Source of the DNA: Kiritimatiellia bacterium
GTDB lineage: Bacteria; Verrucomicrobiota; Kiritimatiellia; RFP12; UBA1067
DNA: 33,220 bases
Assembly (NCBI GenBank): GCA_017405115.1
Contig: JAFRBA010000209.1
Coordinates: 1-33,220, forward strand
Direction: 5' to 3'
The position numbers and the translations under genes were made by a program. The notes under the pieces were generated by a model. The model worked only from the letters and a program-made list of their open reading frames with translations. It was not told where the DNA came from and ran no database searches. Positions 24,886 through 32,386 of the stretch are shown in pieces (within the stretch, counting starts at the first letter, position 1; the number at the start of each line of letters is the position of its first letter).

Positions 24886-26472
24886 ATGAGGGTGCTGGCA
24901 TTTGTATTGGCGATTGCTGCCTCTTCCGCCGTTGCGGCTGGGGCGACCAAGAAGTACATCTTCGCAGGGTGGGCGCTGAGCGACGCGAGTCCGCGGGAGA
25001 TACTCGACCACGCGGACAAGTTCGACATGGCCGGATGCGACGGCGTGGCCGTGGCGCTTGGAAGCGCGTTTCCGTCTACGGGCCAGGACATCCGCAAGGG
25101 CCTGCACGTGGCGGAGCTGCCGCGCTGGCGGGACGAGGACGTGGCGTCGCTGATGCCCGTGCTGAAGGGGTTCGGCAGCCATCGCGGCCTGCGCCATTCG
25201 TTCTTCCGACTGAACCTCGCGCCGCGCAAGGAGCGGTTGGCGTGGGCGGACGACGCGGCATGGGCGCTGTACGCGGACAACCTCGCGACGGCGGCGCGGC
25301 TTGCGAAGGAGGTGTCGTTCGACGGCATCGTCGCCGACTTCGAGGACTACTGGAAGAAGAAGCAGTTCGTCCACCAGGAGGGCGACGGCGACTGGACGGC
25401 GGCAAAGGCCCTTGCCAGGCGGCGCGGACGCGAGGCGTTCGCCCGCGCTTTCGCCGCCTACCCGGAGATCGTCGTGCTTTCGTTCCAGCTTCTCACCACG
25501 GATACGGCGTATGCGCGGCAGTCCGATCCCGTCGCGCACATGGAGGCCAAGCGCGACCTGTGGCCGTCGTTCGTGAACGGCATCCTCGACGCGATGCCGC
25601 CGACGGCGAAGATCGTGGACGGCGACGAAAGCACCTCGTATCTGGCGAGGGCGTCGAGGCGCGACTTCTACAAGAGCGCGTGCGACCAGCTCGTGCGCGT
25701 GATGCCGCTCGTCGCGCCGGAGAACCGCGCGAAGTACCGCGCCCAGACGAGCGTTGGCTTCGGGCTGTACATGGATTCGTACTCGGTTCCGACGAACTCG
25801 CCGTACTACTTCGGCCCCGTGCGCGGCAAGCGCATCACGCACTTCGAGGACAATCTCAGGCAGGCGACGGAGTGCGCGGACGAATACGTGTGGTTCTGGG
25901 GCGAGAGGGGGCTCTACATAGACTGGCCGGCGGACTTGAAGGAGAAGACGGGCAACGTGTGGCGCAGCCATATCGGAATGACCTGGCGCAACAAGTACTT
26001 CAGGAACGAGAAGAGCCGCTACAGGCCGTGGCGCGAGACCATCGACGGCGACGTGGACCTGCTTCTGCGCGGCGTGAAGGACCCCGCGCAGTGCGTCCGC
26101 GAGGAGTACGCGCGGCAGAAGTCGTCGGGCGAGTTCCGCAACCTCTACGCGGGCAGGCTGGAGGGCGGGCCGCGGGCATTGTGGACGGGCCGCGTGTCGG
26201 ACGTGGCTGTGGACGGCTGGTACGGCGTTACGGTGCGCGGGCGAGGGGAGGTGGTGCGCGGGCGGGCGCACTTCCAGGGACCGAAGGGCTGGCGCTGGGA
26301 CCTCGGCGAGTTCCAGATGGCGTTCTCCGCCGCGCAGGGCGACGGCTGGCGCGACGGCGCGATGCTCGTGCGCGTTCCCGACGGGGCGACAAGGATATTC
26401 TTCCACCTTGACTCCGGCGAGACGAAACTGCCCGCCGAGTTCAAGGACCTGGAGGTGTTCAGGATAAGGTGA
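24886..26472 (+). CDS. Secreted putative TIM-barrel glycoside hydrolase, paralogue of the 11825 gene
   Basis: The 528-residue product has a signal peptide (about 1-20) and a GAGGG ribosome site near 24872. It shares the whole layout of the protein at 11825: KKYIFAGW at the mature start, FDGIVADFEDYW (Asp151, Glu153), LSFQLLTTDT, PLVAPENRAKYRAQTSV, GPVRGKRITHFEDNLRQATECADEY and a C-terminal beta-sandwich. By eye roughly two thirds of residues are identical. The acidic pair in the FEDYW strand is the best catalytic candidate. Having two diverged copies in one locus suggests different linkages or chain positions of one substrate. Family name unknown to me. Probably co-transcribed with the beta-helix gene upstream (18-base gap). 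Confidence 0.75.
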   Translation: MRVLAFVLAIAASSAVAAGATKKYIFAGWALSDASPREILDHADKFDMAGCDGVAVALGSAFPSTGQDIRKGLHVAELPRWRDEDVASLMPVLKGFGSHRGLRHSFFRLNLAPRKERLAWADDAAWALYADNLATAARLAKEVSFDGIVADFEDYWKKKQFVHQEGDGDWTAAKALARRRGREAFARAFAAYPEIVVLSFQLLTTDTAYARQSDPVAHMEAKRDLWPSFVNGILDAMPPTAKIVDGDESTSYLARASRRDFYKSACDQLVRVMPLVAPENRAKYRAQTSVGFGLYMDSYSVPTNSPYYFGPVRGKRITHFEDNLRQATECADEYVWFWGERGLYIDWPADLKEKTGNVWRSHIGMTWRNKYFRNEKSRYRPWRETIDGDVDLLLRGVKDPAQCVREEYARQKSSGEFRNLYAGRLEGGPRALWTGRVSDVAVDGWYGVTVRGRGEVVRGRAHFQGPKGWRWDLGEFQMAFSAAQGDGWRDGAMLVRVPDGATRIFFHLDSGETKLPAEFKDLEVFRIR

Positions 26473-26511
26473 AAGCTCACCGCCATCGCCATGCACGGGA
26501 ATGTAGATGAG

Positions 26512-26623
26512 GAGGTAATTGCAAAACCCATTCGCAAATCGTCGTTTGGTAGGGCGGTTTCGACGAAACCGCCGCAAACGGCGGCATCATCGATGCCGCC
26601 CTACCGGGTCTTGCAATCCCCTC
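26512..26623 (+). repeat. Nested palindromic element (MITE- or REP-like)
   Basis: About 112 bases with imperfect 18-base terminal inverted repeats (26512-26529 and 26606-26623, about 15 of 18 paired). Inside is a perfect 10-base pair (GGTAGGGCGG at 26548-26557 and its complement at 26596-26605). It encloses two further hairpins: GGCGGTTTCG with its complement (26553-26573) and GGCGGCAT with ATGCCGCC (26580-26600). No T-run follows, so it is not a standard terminator. It fills most of the gap between the genes at 24886 and 26680. The rest of that gap, 26473-26511 and 26624-26679, shows only the ribosome site of the next gene. Confidence 0.7.
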
Positions 26624-26679
26624 TGAAGATGACATGATTATTGTTCACAAATCACAACTGGCAAATGAGGGAGGTCCGT

Positions 26680-29223
26680 ATGGAAAGAAAAGAGACAAGT
26701 ATGCTGAAAGCGCGCGGTCTGGGTATCGTCGTGGTGTTCGCCGCGATGCTTGCGGCGGTCGCGCTTGGTGGCGAATGGGACGCCGCTCGCGCGGAGTGGA
26801 AGACGTTCCGCGAAAACTACGAGCCGGACTGGTCGGACGGGTCGAAGTATCTTCTGCCGCCTGAAGGCAATCGGTTCGACGAGCCATTTGTCGTTGTCAA
26901 GGACGGCAAGCCGGCGGCAAAGATCGCGTGGAAGCGGGACGGCTGGTGGTACGATGCGCTTTCCACCGAAGTCGACAAGACGGCGGCGGAGGAACTGCAG
27001 GCGATAGTCAAGTTGCTGACTGGTGTGGAGCTCCCTATAGTGGGCTCGCTCGGCGAAGGGTCCGACCTGCCGGTCATCGGCGTGGGCAAGGGCGTGTTCT
27101 TCCCGTTCGACCTCAAGTTCATGGCGCCTCCGCTCGACAAGCGGTTCTCGCCCGAGATCATAAAGACTGTCAACGCCGACCTCAGGGCGCTGCGCGGAAC
27201 GGACGGGTTCGCGATACGCAGGTTCGGGCGCGACATTTTCGTGTACGGAACGAGCGAGAAGGGCGCGATGAACGGCGTATACAGGCTCCTGGAGAACAAC
27301 ACAGACGTCATCTTCACGCGCCCGAACGAGAGCGCCGGGACGGTGTTCACGCCGCTGAAGGGGAATCTCTCGTTCGTGTGGGGCGACGGCGTTGTCGAAA
27401 AGCCTTCGATGGTCATGCGCGGATTCTGGAACCACCGTCATCCGCGCTACTACAACGCGAACTACCTCACGACGACGGCGTCGGCGAAGTGGACGGACGA
27501 GAGGCCGTTCTGCCGCGGCGGTCACAACTCTATGCAGTTCATACCGCTCGCCGCGGAACGCCCCGATCTCCACGGACTCGTCTCCGGCAAGCGCGGCGAC
27601 TACGGCTACATGCTCTGCTTCTCGAATCCCGAACTGAAGTCCGTGTACCGCGAAGGTGTGCTTTCGCACATGGACCATCGCGAGCCGTCGAAGATGGCCG
27701 GCATGAACATCTACCTCGACGACACGAAGAACTGGTGCGAGTGCGAGGGATGTGCGAAGCCGCTCAGGCTCGCCGACGGGACTGTCGTGGCGAAGGACGA
27801 CCCGGCGTTCCAGTGCACGCAGTGGTTCGACCTCCTCAACGACAGCGCCGCCGCGCTCGACGCCGCGTATCCCGGCATGATGGTGCACACGCTCGCGTAC
27901 TTCCAGACAATCATGCCGCCGAAGTGCGCCGTAGCCGGGAACATTGAGGTCGGCTACTGCCCGTACCCGCGCGGCGACGACCTTGCGCCGGTGTATTCCG
28001 AGTCGAACCTGCACCTGCTGAACTACCTTGCCGCATGGTCGGAGAAGGTACCGAAGCCGAGGCTGTTCCTGCGTGGCTACGACGGGCTGGGGATGGCGTT
28101 TCCGCGTCCGCTCTCTCATACGCACAAGCGCGACTGGCGGCTGTACGCGAAGTACGTGCGTGGCATGAACCACGAGGCGGGCGCGACCGCCGGATGGGAT
28201 AGGACCGAGCAGGACGGCAAGCCGTCGAAGGCGGCGGCGATCTTCGACTATTCGGCAATCGAGTTCTGGGTGATGAGCCGTCTCATGTGGAATCTCGACG
28301 AGGATGTCGAGGGGCTTTACAAGAAGTTCTGCTACCGCACCTACCGCGAGGCGGCCAAACCGATGGAGCGTTTCTACGGCACGATCCGCAGGACGTGGCT
28401 GAGAAGGGGCCTTCCCAGTTCCATCGGTGAGGACGGGATGAACGGGACGAAGGTGTACATCATCGACGGCGGGCTTGAGGACGAGCTGCGCAGCTACTTG
28501 AAAGAGGCTGAGAAGATGGTGAAGCACCCGGTCGCCGCCGGGCTCATCAAGCGCGTTCGCGGCCGGTTCGAGCATTTCATAGACGCGGTGAAGTCCGCAA
28601 AGACCAGCGCGCTGGTCGTGCCGCTTCAGGACCGCGCCGCCGCGCCCGGCTTCGACGATGCGGACTGGAAGGGCTCGGCGGTCATCGACCACCTCTACAT
28701 TCCGTCGGAGGTGGACAAGGGACGCGACACCGAAGGACGCTTCCCGGCGCGGATAGACCTGACGCAGGACGGCAAAACGCTCTATGTGAGGGCGACGTTG
28801 TGGGAGGACATGAAGAAGATCGTAAGTTCGCCTGGCAAGCCCGGCGAGGAGTCGATATTCGGTTCGGCGTTCGAAAGCTTCTTCGCCGACAACTCCGCGT
28901 CCGGAACGTACCACCTCTTCCGCATTGACAACGCGGGGAATTTCTGCGACGTGAGGAACTACGACAGTTCCTGGACTTCGAAGGGCGTGAGGCACGAGGT
29001 GAAGAAGCTCTCCGACCGCTGGGTCGTCGTCCTTTCCATTCCATTCGGGGAACTTGGCATGAACATCATTGCGGACAACAAGATTGCCGCGGCGTTCATG
29101 CGGATCCGCAAGACATTCAAGCCAGAGCTTGGCGACGGCAAGTACGAGGACGAGTACACCGGATGGAAGTTCAACAAGTTCCACAAGCTCTCCACCTTCG
29201 GGACACTTACACTGCAGCGGTAG
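26680..29223 (+). CDS. DUF4838 domain protein with GH67N-like N-terminus and C-terminal CBM9-like domain
   Basis: The 847-residue product starts at ATG 26680, five bases after GGGAGG; ATG 26701 is the weaker alternative. A hydrophobic signal segment covers about 12-28. Residues about 70-210 resemble the helper domain found before GH67/GH20 barrels (AAEELQAIVKLLTGVELPIV, GMNGVYRLLENN-type helix). Residues about 230-560 are DUF4838: MNIYLDDTKNWCECEGC, HTLAYFQTIMPPK, GYCPYPRGDD. Residues about 650-847 look like a CBM9-type sugar-binding sandwich (FDDADWKGSAVIDHLYIP, GKTLYVRATLWEDM, AAFMRIRKTF). Family members are thought to be glycosidases of uronic-acid or hexosamine type, with no proven activity that I can name. 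It follows the palindromic element and may have its own promoter, which I could not find. Confidence 0.8.
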   Translation: MERKETSMLKARGLGIVVVFAAMLAAVALGGEWDAARAEWKTFRENYEPDWSDGSKYLLPPEGNRFDEPFVVVKDGKPAAKIAWKRDGWWYDALSTEVDKTAAEELQAIVKLLTGVELPIVGSLGEGSDLPVIGVGKGVFFPFDLKFMAPPLDKRFSPEIIKTVNADLRALRGTDGFAIRRFGRDIFVYGTSEKGAMNGVYRLLENNTDVIFTRPNESAGTVFTPLKGNLSFVWGDGVVEKPSMVMRGFWNHRHPRYYNANYLTTTASAKWTDERPFCRGGHNSMQFIPLAAERPDLHGLVSGKRGDYGYMLCFSNPELKSVYREGVLSHMDHREPSKMAGMNIYLDDTKNWCECEGCAKPLRLADGTVVAKDDPAFQCTQWFDLLNDSAAALDAAYPGMMVHTLAYFQTIMPPKCAVAGNIEVGYCPYPRGDDLAPVYSESNLHLLNYLAAWSEKVPKPRLFLRGYDGLGMAFPRPLSHTHKRDWRLYAKYVRGMNHEAGATAGWDRTEQDGKPSKAAAIFDYSAIEFWVMSRLMWNLDEDVEGLYKKFCYRTYREAAKPMERFYGTIRRTWLRRGLPSSIGEDGMNGTKVYIIDGGLEDELRSYLKEAEKMVKHPVAAGLIKRVRGRFEHFIDAVKSAKTSALVVPLQDRAAAPGFDDADWKGSAVIDHLYIPSEVDKGRDTEGRFPARIDLTQDGKTLYVRATLWEDMKKIVSSPGKPGEESIFGSAFESFFADNSASGTYHLFRIDNAGNFCDVRNYDSSWTSKGVRHEVKKLSDRWVVVLSIPFGELGMNIIADNKIAAAFMRIRKTFKPELGDGKYEDEYTGWKFNKFHKLSTFGTLTLQR

Positions 29224-29317
29224 CGCAAGACAGGGCTATTCACTGTGCTTGAGGGTATGCCGCAAAAAGTGCGGTGAACAACATTTTGTAATCCTCAAAA
29301 AAGTGTATTGTAGTTAT

Positions 29318-29347
29318 TGCGCATAAGCTCAAAAATGTGATATAATA
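29318..29347 (+). promoter_or_regulatory. Extended -10 promoter
   Basis: TTGCGC at 29318-29323, an 18-base spacer and TATAAT at 29342-29347 with TG one base upstream. Here the gene does have a leader: GAAAGGTGG lies at 29355-29365 before ATG 29369. Upstream, 29224-29317 holds only a weak hairpin (29260-29274) and no gene. Confidence 0.7.
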
Positions 29348-29368
29348 CTCACGAAAGAAAGGTGGATC

Positions 29369-30733
29369 ATGAAACGGAAAGCATATGACAAGATGCTTGA
29401 GTGGAAGGCCAAGTATGCGGACAGATATGCTCTGATGCTTGACGGTGCCAGGCGAGTCGGCAAAAGCTGGCTTGCCGAGGAGTTCGCCAAGTCCGAATAC
29501 GATTCGTATGTCTTGATTGACTTCAGCAAGGCCAAGAAAGACGTGAAGAATCTATTCGACGACTATCTGGTCGACCTTGACACTTTCTTCATGATGCTTG
29601 AAACCATGATGAAGGTTCGTCTCGTCAAGGGACGGTCTTTGGTGGTGTTCGACGAGGTCCAGCGGTTCCCCCGCGCACGTGAGGCAATAAAGCACCTTGT
29701 GAAAGACGGACGTTTCCATTACATGGAAACAGGATCGTTGATATCTATAAAGAAAAACGTCGAAGACAGACTCATACCCTCGGAGGAGATGCACATCGAC
29801 GTTCACCCGATGGACTTCGAGGAATTCCTGTGGGCGACAGGCAATCCTGTCATGATGGACGCGATTCGGTCTGTGGTGGCTTCTGGCAAGGAGTTCGGTC
29901 AGTCTCTGCATCGGCAGATGATGGCTGTTTTCCGCCAGTATCTTGTTGTCGGCGGCATGCCGCAGGCTGTCGCCGAGTTCGTGAGGTCGCACGACCTTGA
30001 GCTTGTGGACGGAGCCAAGCGCGAGGTTCTTCGCATATATCGCCAGGATATCCACAAGTTCGGCGGTCGGCTGCGGCATCGGATCGAGTCGATTTGGGAC
30101 GAGATACCCGCGCAGCTGTCCAAGCACGAAAAGCGATTCAAGCCAGGCGACATAGAGCCGGGTGTCAAGATGCGAGACCTAAAGGAATCGTTTCACTGGC
30201 TGCAGGAGGCACGCACGTTAAACATTGCCTACAACGTTACGGATCCAAACGTTGGACTGAAAATGACGATGGACGGGTTCGCCCTAAAGGGGTATCTTGC
30301 CGACACGGGGCTCTTGGTAAGCCACGCCTTTGACGAAAACGAACTTGCCTCCGCCGAAATACACAGGCGGATTCTCTTTGACAAGCTTGAACTCAACGAA
30401 GGGATGCTGATGGAGAATATCGTATGCCAGATGATCGTTGCAAGTGGAAGGAAGCCGTATTTCTATTCGCGAATAGACCCCAACGATGCGGAAGAGAGGA
30501 TGGAAATTGACTTTCTCCTGTCAAAGACCAAGACTGGTCGCCGCAAAAACATAGTGCCGATTGAAGTGAAGTCGGCAAAGCGGTATACGCAGATCTCGCT
30601 CGGCAAGTTCTGCGGCAAATTTCGACCCTACATTGACTTGCCCACAGTCCTGGACGTAAACGACAGACGCGTCAAGGACGGCGTCGCCTATCTGCCGCTT
30701 TACGCAGCTCCAGCATTTCTTGAAGACATCTAA
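29369..30733 (+). CDS. AAA ATPase (AAA_14) with DUF4143 / PD-(D/E)XK-like C-terminus
   Basis: The product has 454 residues. Walker A is GARRVGKS (residues 26-33) and Walker B LVVFDEVQ (Asp95-Glu96); METGSLIS near 125 is the sensor region. DUF4143 follows from about 195 (VGGMPQAV, FALKGYLADTGLL). The nuclease-like motif is complete: EIDFLLSK, then PIEVKSAK with Glu399 and Lys401. It belongs to the same broad family as the gene at 9647 but is not close to it; this one keeps the Glu the other has lost. It has its own promoter and ribosome site and stands between sugar-degradation genes, none of which needs it. A mobile or defence-related passenger is a reasonable guess. Confidence 0.85.
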   Translation: MKRKAYDKMLEWKAKYADRYALMLDGARRVGKSWLAEEFAKSEYDSYVLIDFSKAKKDVKNLFDDYLVDLDTFFMMLETMMKVRLVKGRSLVVFDEVQRFPRAREAIKHLVKDGRFHYMETGSLISIKKNVEDRLIPSEEMHIDVHPMDFEEFLWATGNPVMMDAIRSVVASGKEFGQSLHRQMMAVFRQYLVVGGMPQAVAEFVRSHDLELVDGAKREVLRIYRQDIHKFGGRLRHRIESIWDEIPAQLSKHEKRFKPGDIEPGVKMRDLKESFHWLQEARTLNIAYNVTDPNVGLKMTMDGFALKGYLADTGLLVSHAFDENELASAEIHRRILFDKLELNEGMLMENIVCQMIVASGRKPYFYSRIDPNDAEERMEIDFLLSKTKTGRRKNIVPIEVKSAKRYTQISLGKFCGKFRPYIDLPTVLDVNDRRVKDGVAYLPLYAAPAFLEDI

Positions 30734-30791
30734 AGGACGCCGGCGAGGGTGACGACAAGAGCTGACATCTGTGTTGGACATTTGCGGAATA

Positions 30792-30800
30792 TGGTATAAT
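30792..30800 (+). promoter_or_regulatory. Extended -10 promoter captured from an ATPase gene
   Basis: TGGTATAAT with a perfect hexamer at 30795-30800, then seven bases (TCGCGGT) and ATG 30808. The block is nearly the same as the promoter and start of the ATPase gene at 15737. Here it now drives a 17-codon frame and the PIG-L genes behind it. Confidence 0.7.
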
Positions 30801-30807
30801 TCGCGGT

Positions 30808-30861
30808 ATGAAGGGCAGAAGAAAAGACCTATGGCAGTCCATAAAGCGAGGTGGAAAATGA
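30808..30861 (+). pseudogene. Remnant start of an AAA-ATPase/PDDEXK gene acting as a 17-codon upstream frame
   Basis: The frame encodes MKGRRKDL, almost the MKSRRKDL start of the 15737 protein, and then unrelated codons to TGA 30859-30861. The stop overlaps ATG 30858 of the PIG-L gene as ATGA. A GAGGTGG ribosome site inside this frame (30848-30854) serves the PIG-L start. Ribosomes starting on the leaderless message would end exactly at that start. So the remnant probably works as a coupled leader, whatever its origin. Confidence 0.6.
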
Positions 30862-31628
30862 ATCGGGCCATGAGAATGTGCATTGCCGTCGGCGCGGTGT
30901 TTGCATCGCTTTCGGCTCTTGCCGCCGGCGAAAAGGAGAAGGTACTTGTGGTGTGCGCGCATCCGGACGATTCCATCGCGATGGCGGGGACGATGTTCCT
31001 GATGAAGGACAAGTTCGACATACACGTGGCAGACTTGACAAAGGGGCAGGCGCGCGACATCTCGACGCTCGGACACGACGGTCCGCAGGCCGAGAGGCGG
31101 ATGAAGGAGGAGGAGTCCGCCGCCGCCCTCGTCGGGGCGAAGGTGCACTGGCTCGGCTTTCAGGACGGACGGCTGTACGCGACGCCCGAGGCGTGCAAGG
31201 CCGTCGCCGACCTCGTCGCCGAGGTGAAGCCAAGGGCGATATTCTCGATGTGGCCGATAGACCGGCACCAGGACCATTCGATGGCCGGGGCGATCACGCT
31301 CAAGGGCGCGATGCTGGCGAAGTTCAAGGGCGAGTTCTACTACTACGAGGAGGTGTACGGCTCGAAGGGATTCGTGCCGATGCACTTCGTGGATGTGTCG
31401 TCTGTGGCGGAGATGAAGCGTAAGTACCTGCGCTGCCACGAGAGCCAGAACGGCGGCGACTATCTGCTGAACGTCGAGATGCACGGCGCGAAGGGACGCG
31501 GCTACCAGGCGATGTACTTCGGTGGACGCGAGTTCGCGGAGTGCTTCGCGCCACTGGCAGGCTTCCATGTGCAGGGCTCGCGCTGCATATTCAACGAATT
31601 ATCGAGTCCGAAGGGGGGCGAACACTAA
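30858..31628 (+). CDS. PIG-L family deacetylase, secreted
   Basis: The 256-residue product starts at ATG 30858 (GAGGTGG four bases earlier). A signal peptide covers about 4-22. The metal-site motifs of the LmbE/PIG-L family are present: AHPDD (His35, Asp37, Asp38; the next residue is Ser where Glu is usual) and RHQDH (His137, Asp139, His140). Family enzymes remove N-acetyl groups from sugars using zinc. A signal peptide points to action on an exported or extracellular glycan, not on a thiol-cofactor precursor as for MshB. It is followed 17 bases later by a second PIG-L gene. It may act on N-acetylated amino sugars in the same substrate the neighbouring DUF4838 enzyme handles. Confidence 0.85.
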   Translation: MNRAMRMCIAVGAVFASLSALAAGEKEKVLVVCAHPDDSIAMAGTMFLMKDKFDIHVADLTKGQARDISTLGHDGPQAERRMKEEESAAALVGAKVHWLGFQDGRLYATPEACKAVADLVAEVKPRAIFSMWPIDRHQDHSMAGAITLKGAMLAKFKGEFYYYEEVYGSKGFVPMHFVDVSSVAEMKRKYLRCHESQNGGDYLLNVEMHGAKGRGYQAMYFGGREFAECFAPLAGFHVQGSRCIFNELSSPKGGEH

Positions 31629-31645
31629 AATTGGAGGACATGAAA

Positions 31646-32386
31646 ATGAAGAGAATACTCGTGGTTTTCGCGGCGTGTGCCGCGATGTGCGCGGCGGCGA
31701 CGCCCGCGCTTGAGAAGGTGGTGTTTGTCGGCGGGCATCCCGACGACTTCGCCGCCGAGATCGGGCTTGCGCTCTTGATGCGCGGCAAATTCGAGGTGCA
31801 CGTGGTGGACTTCACCCACGGCGAGCGCGGCTGCGGTCCGGAGAAGTTCAAGAGCGGCTGGACAAAGGCCAAGCGCACGAAAGAGGAGGAGAACGTCTGC
31901 GCGGCGGTCGGCGCGACGCTGCACTGGCTCGACGAGATCGACGGCGAGGCGTACGCCTGCCGCGAGACATGCGCGAAGTTCGCGGAGATACTGAAGGAGC
32001 TGCAGCCGCGTGCCGTCATAACGCACTGGCCGATGGACCAGCACCTCGACCACCTGATGGCGTACGCCGCGACGATGAAGGCGATACAGCTTGCGAAGAT
32101 ATCGCCTGAAGTCTACTACCACGAACAGGATCACCAGTCAAAGGGCTTCCAGCCTGCGTATTGGGTGGACATTACGTCCGTCGAGGACGAAAAGGAGCGC
32201 ATAATCGGCCTCTACGAATGCCAGGGCGGCGCGACGTACATCGCGGCGAACAAGCGCCTCAACGGAGACTTCCGGGGGCGCAACATGCTCAAGCCAGTCA
32301 GGTTCGCAGAGGCGTACGCCGTCTATCCCGGCGCGCCGCAGGGGTCGAAGTGCATCTTCAACGAACTACCGAGGACTGAAAAATGA
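31646..32386 (+). CDS. PIG-L family deacetylase, secreted, second tandem copy
   Basis: The 246-residue product starts at ATG 31646. GGAGG at 31633-31637 is eight bases away, a better distance than for ATG 31640. A signal peptide covers about 1-20. Metal-site motifs are GHPDD (His31, Asp33, Asp34; Phe follows where Glu is usual) and QHLDH (His133, Asp135, His136). By eye it is about 40% identical to the gene before it, so the pair is an old duplication with probably different substrates. A KCIFNELP end is shared with the first copy (CIFNELS). The stop overlaps the DUF5009 start as ATGA, so the three are one operon. Confidence 0.85.
   Translation: MKRILVVFAACAAMCAAATPALEKVVFVGGHPDDFAAEIGLALLMRGKFEVHVVDFTHGERGCGPEKFKSGWTKAKRTKEEENVCAAVGATLHWLDEIDGEAYACRETCAKFAEILKELQPRAVITHWPMDQHLDHLMAYAATMKAIQLAKISPEVYYHEQDHQSKGFQPAYWVDITSVEDEKERIIGLYECQGGATYIAANKRLNGDFRGRNMLKPVRFAEAYAVYPGAPQGSKCIFNELPRTEK

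Noticed and set aside
26638..29184. 848-codon open frame on the minus strand opposite the DUF4838 gene
   Set aside because: Its product is Arg/His/Val-rich without any family motif; it is the antisense shadow expected in GC-rich coding DNA. The same holds for other long minus-strand frames at 7691-9166, 12230-13432, 14275-15498, 16154-17617, 19866-20912 and 24700-26577.
29260..29274. Hairpin CCGCA-AAAAG-TGCGG as a terminator after the DUF4838 gene
   Set aside because: The stem is only five pairs and no T-run follows, so it is too weak to call.
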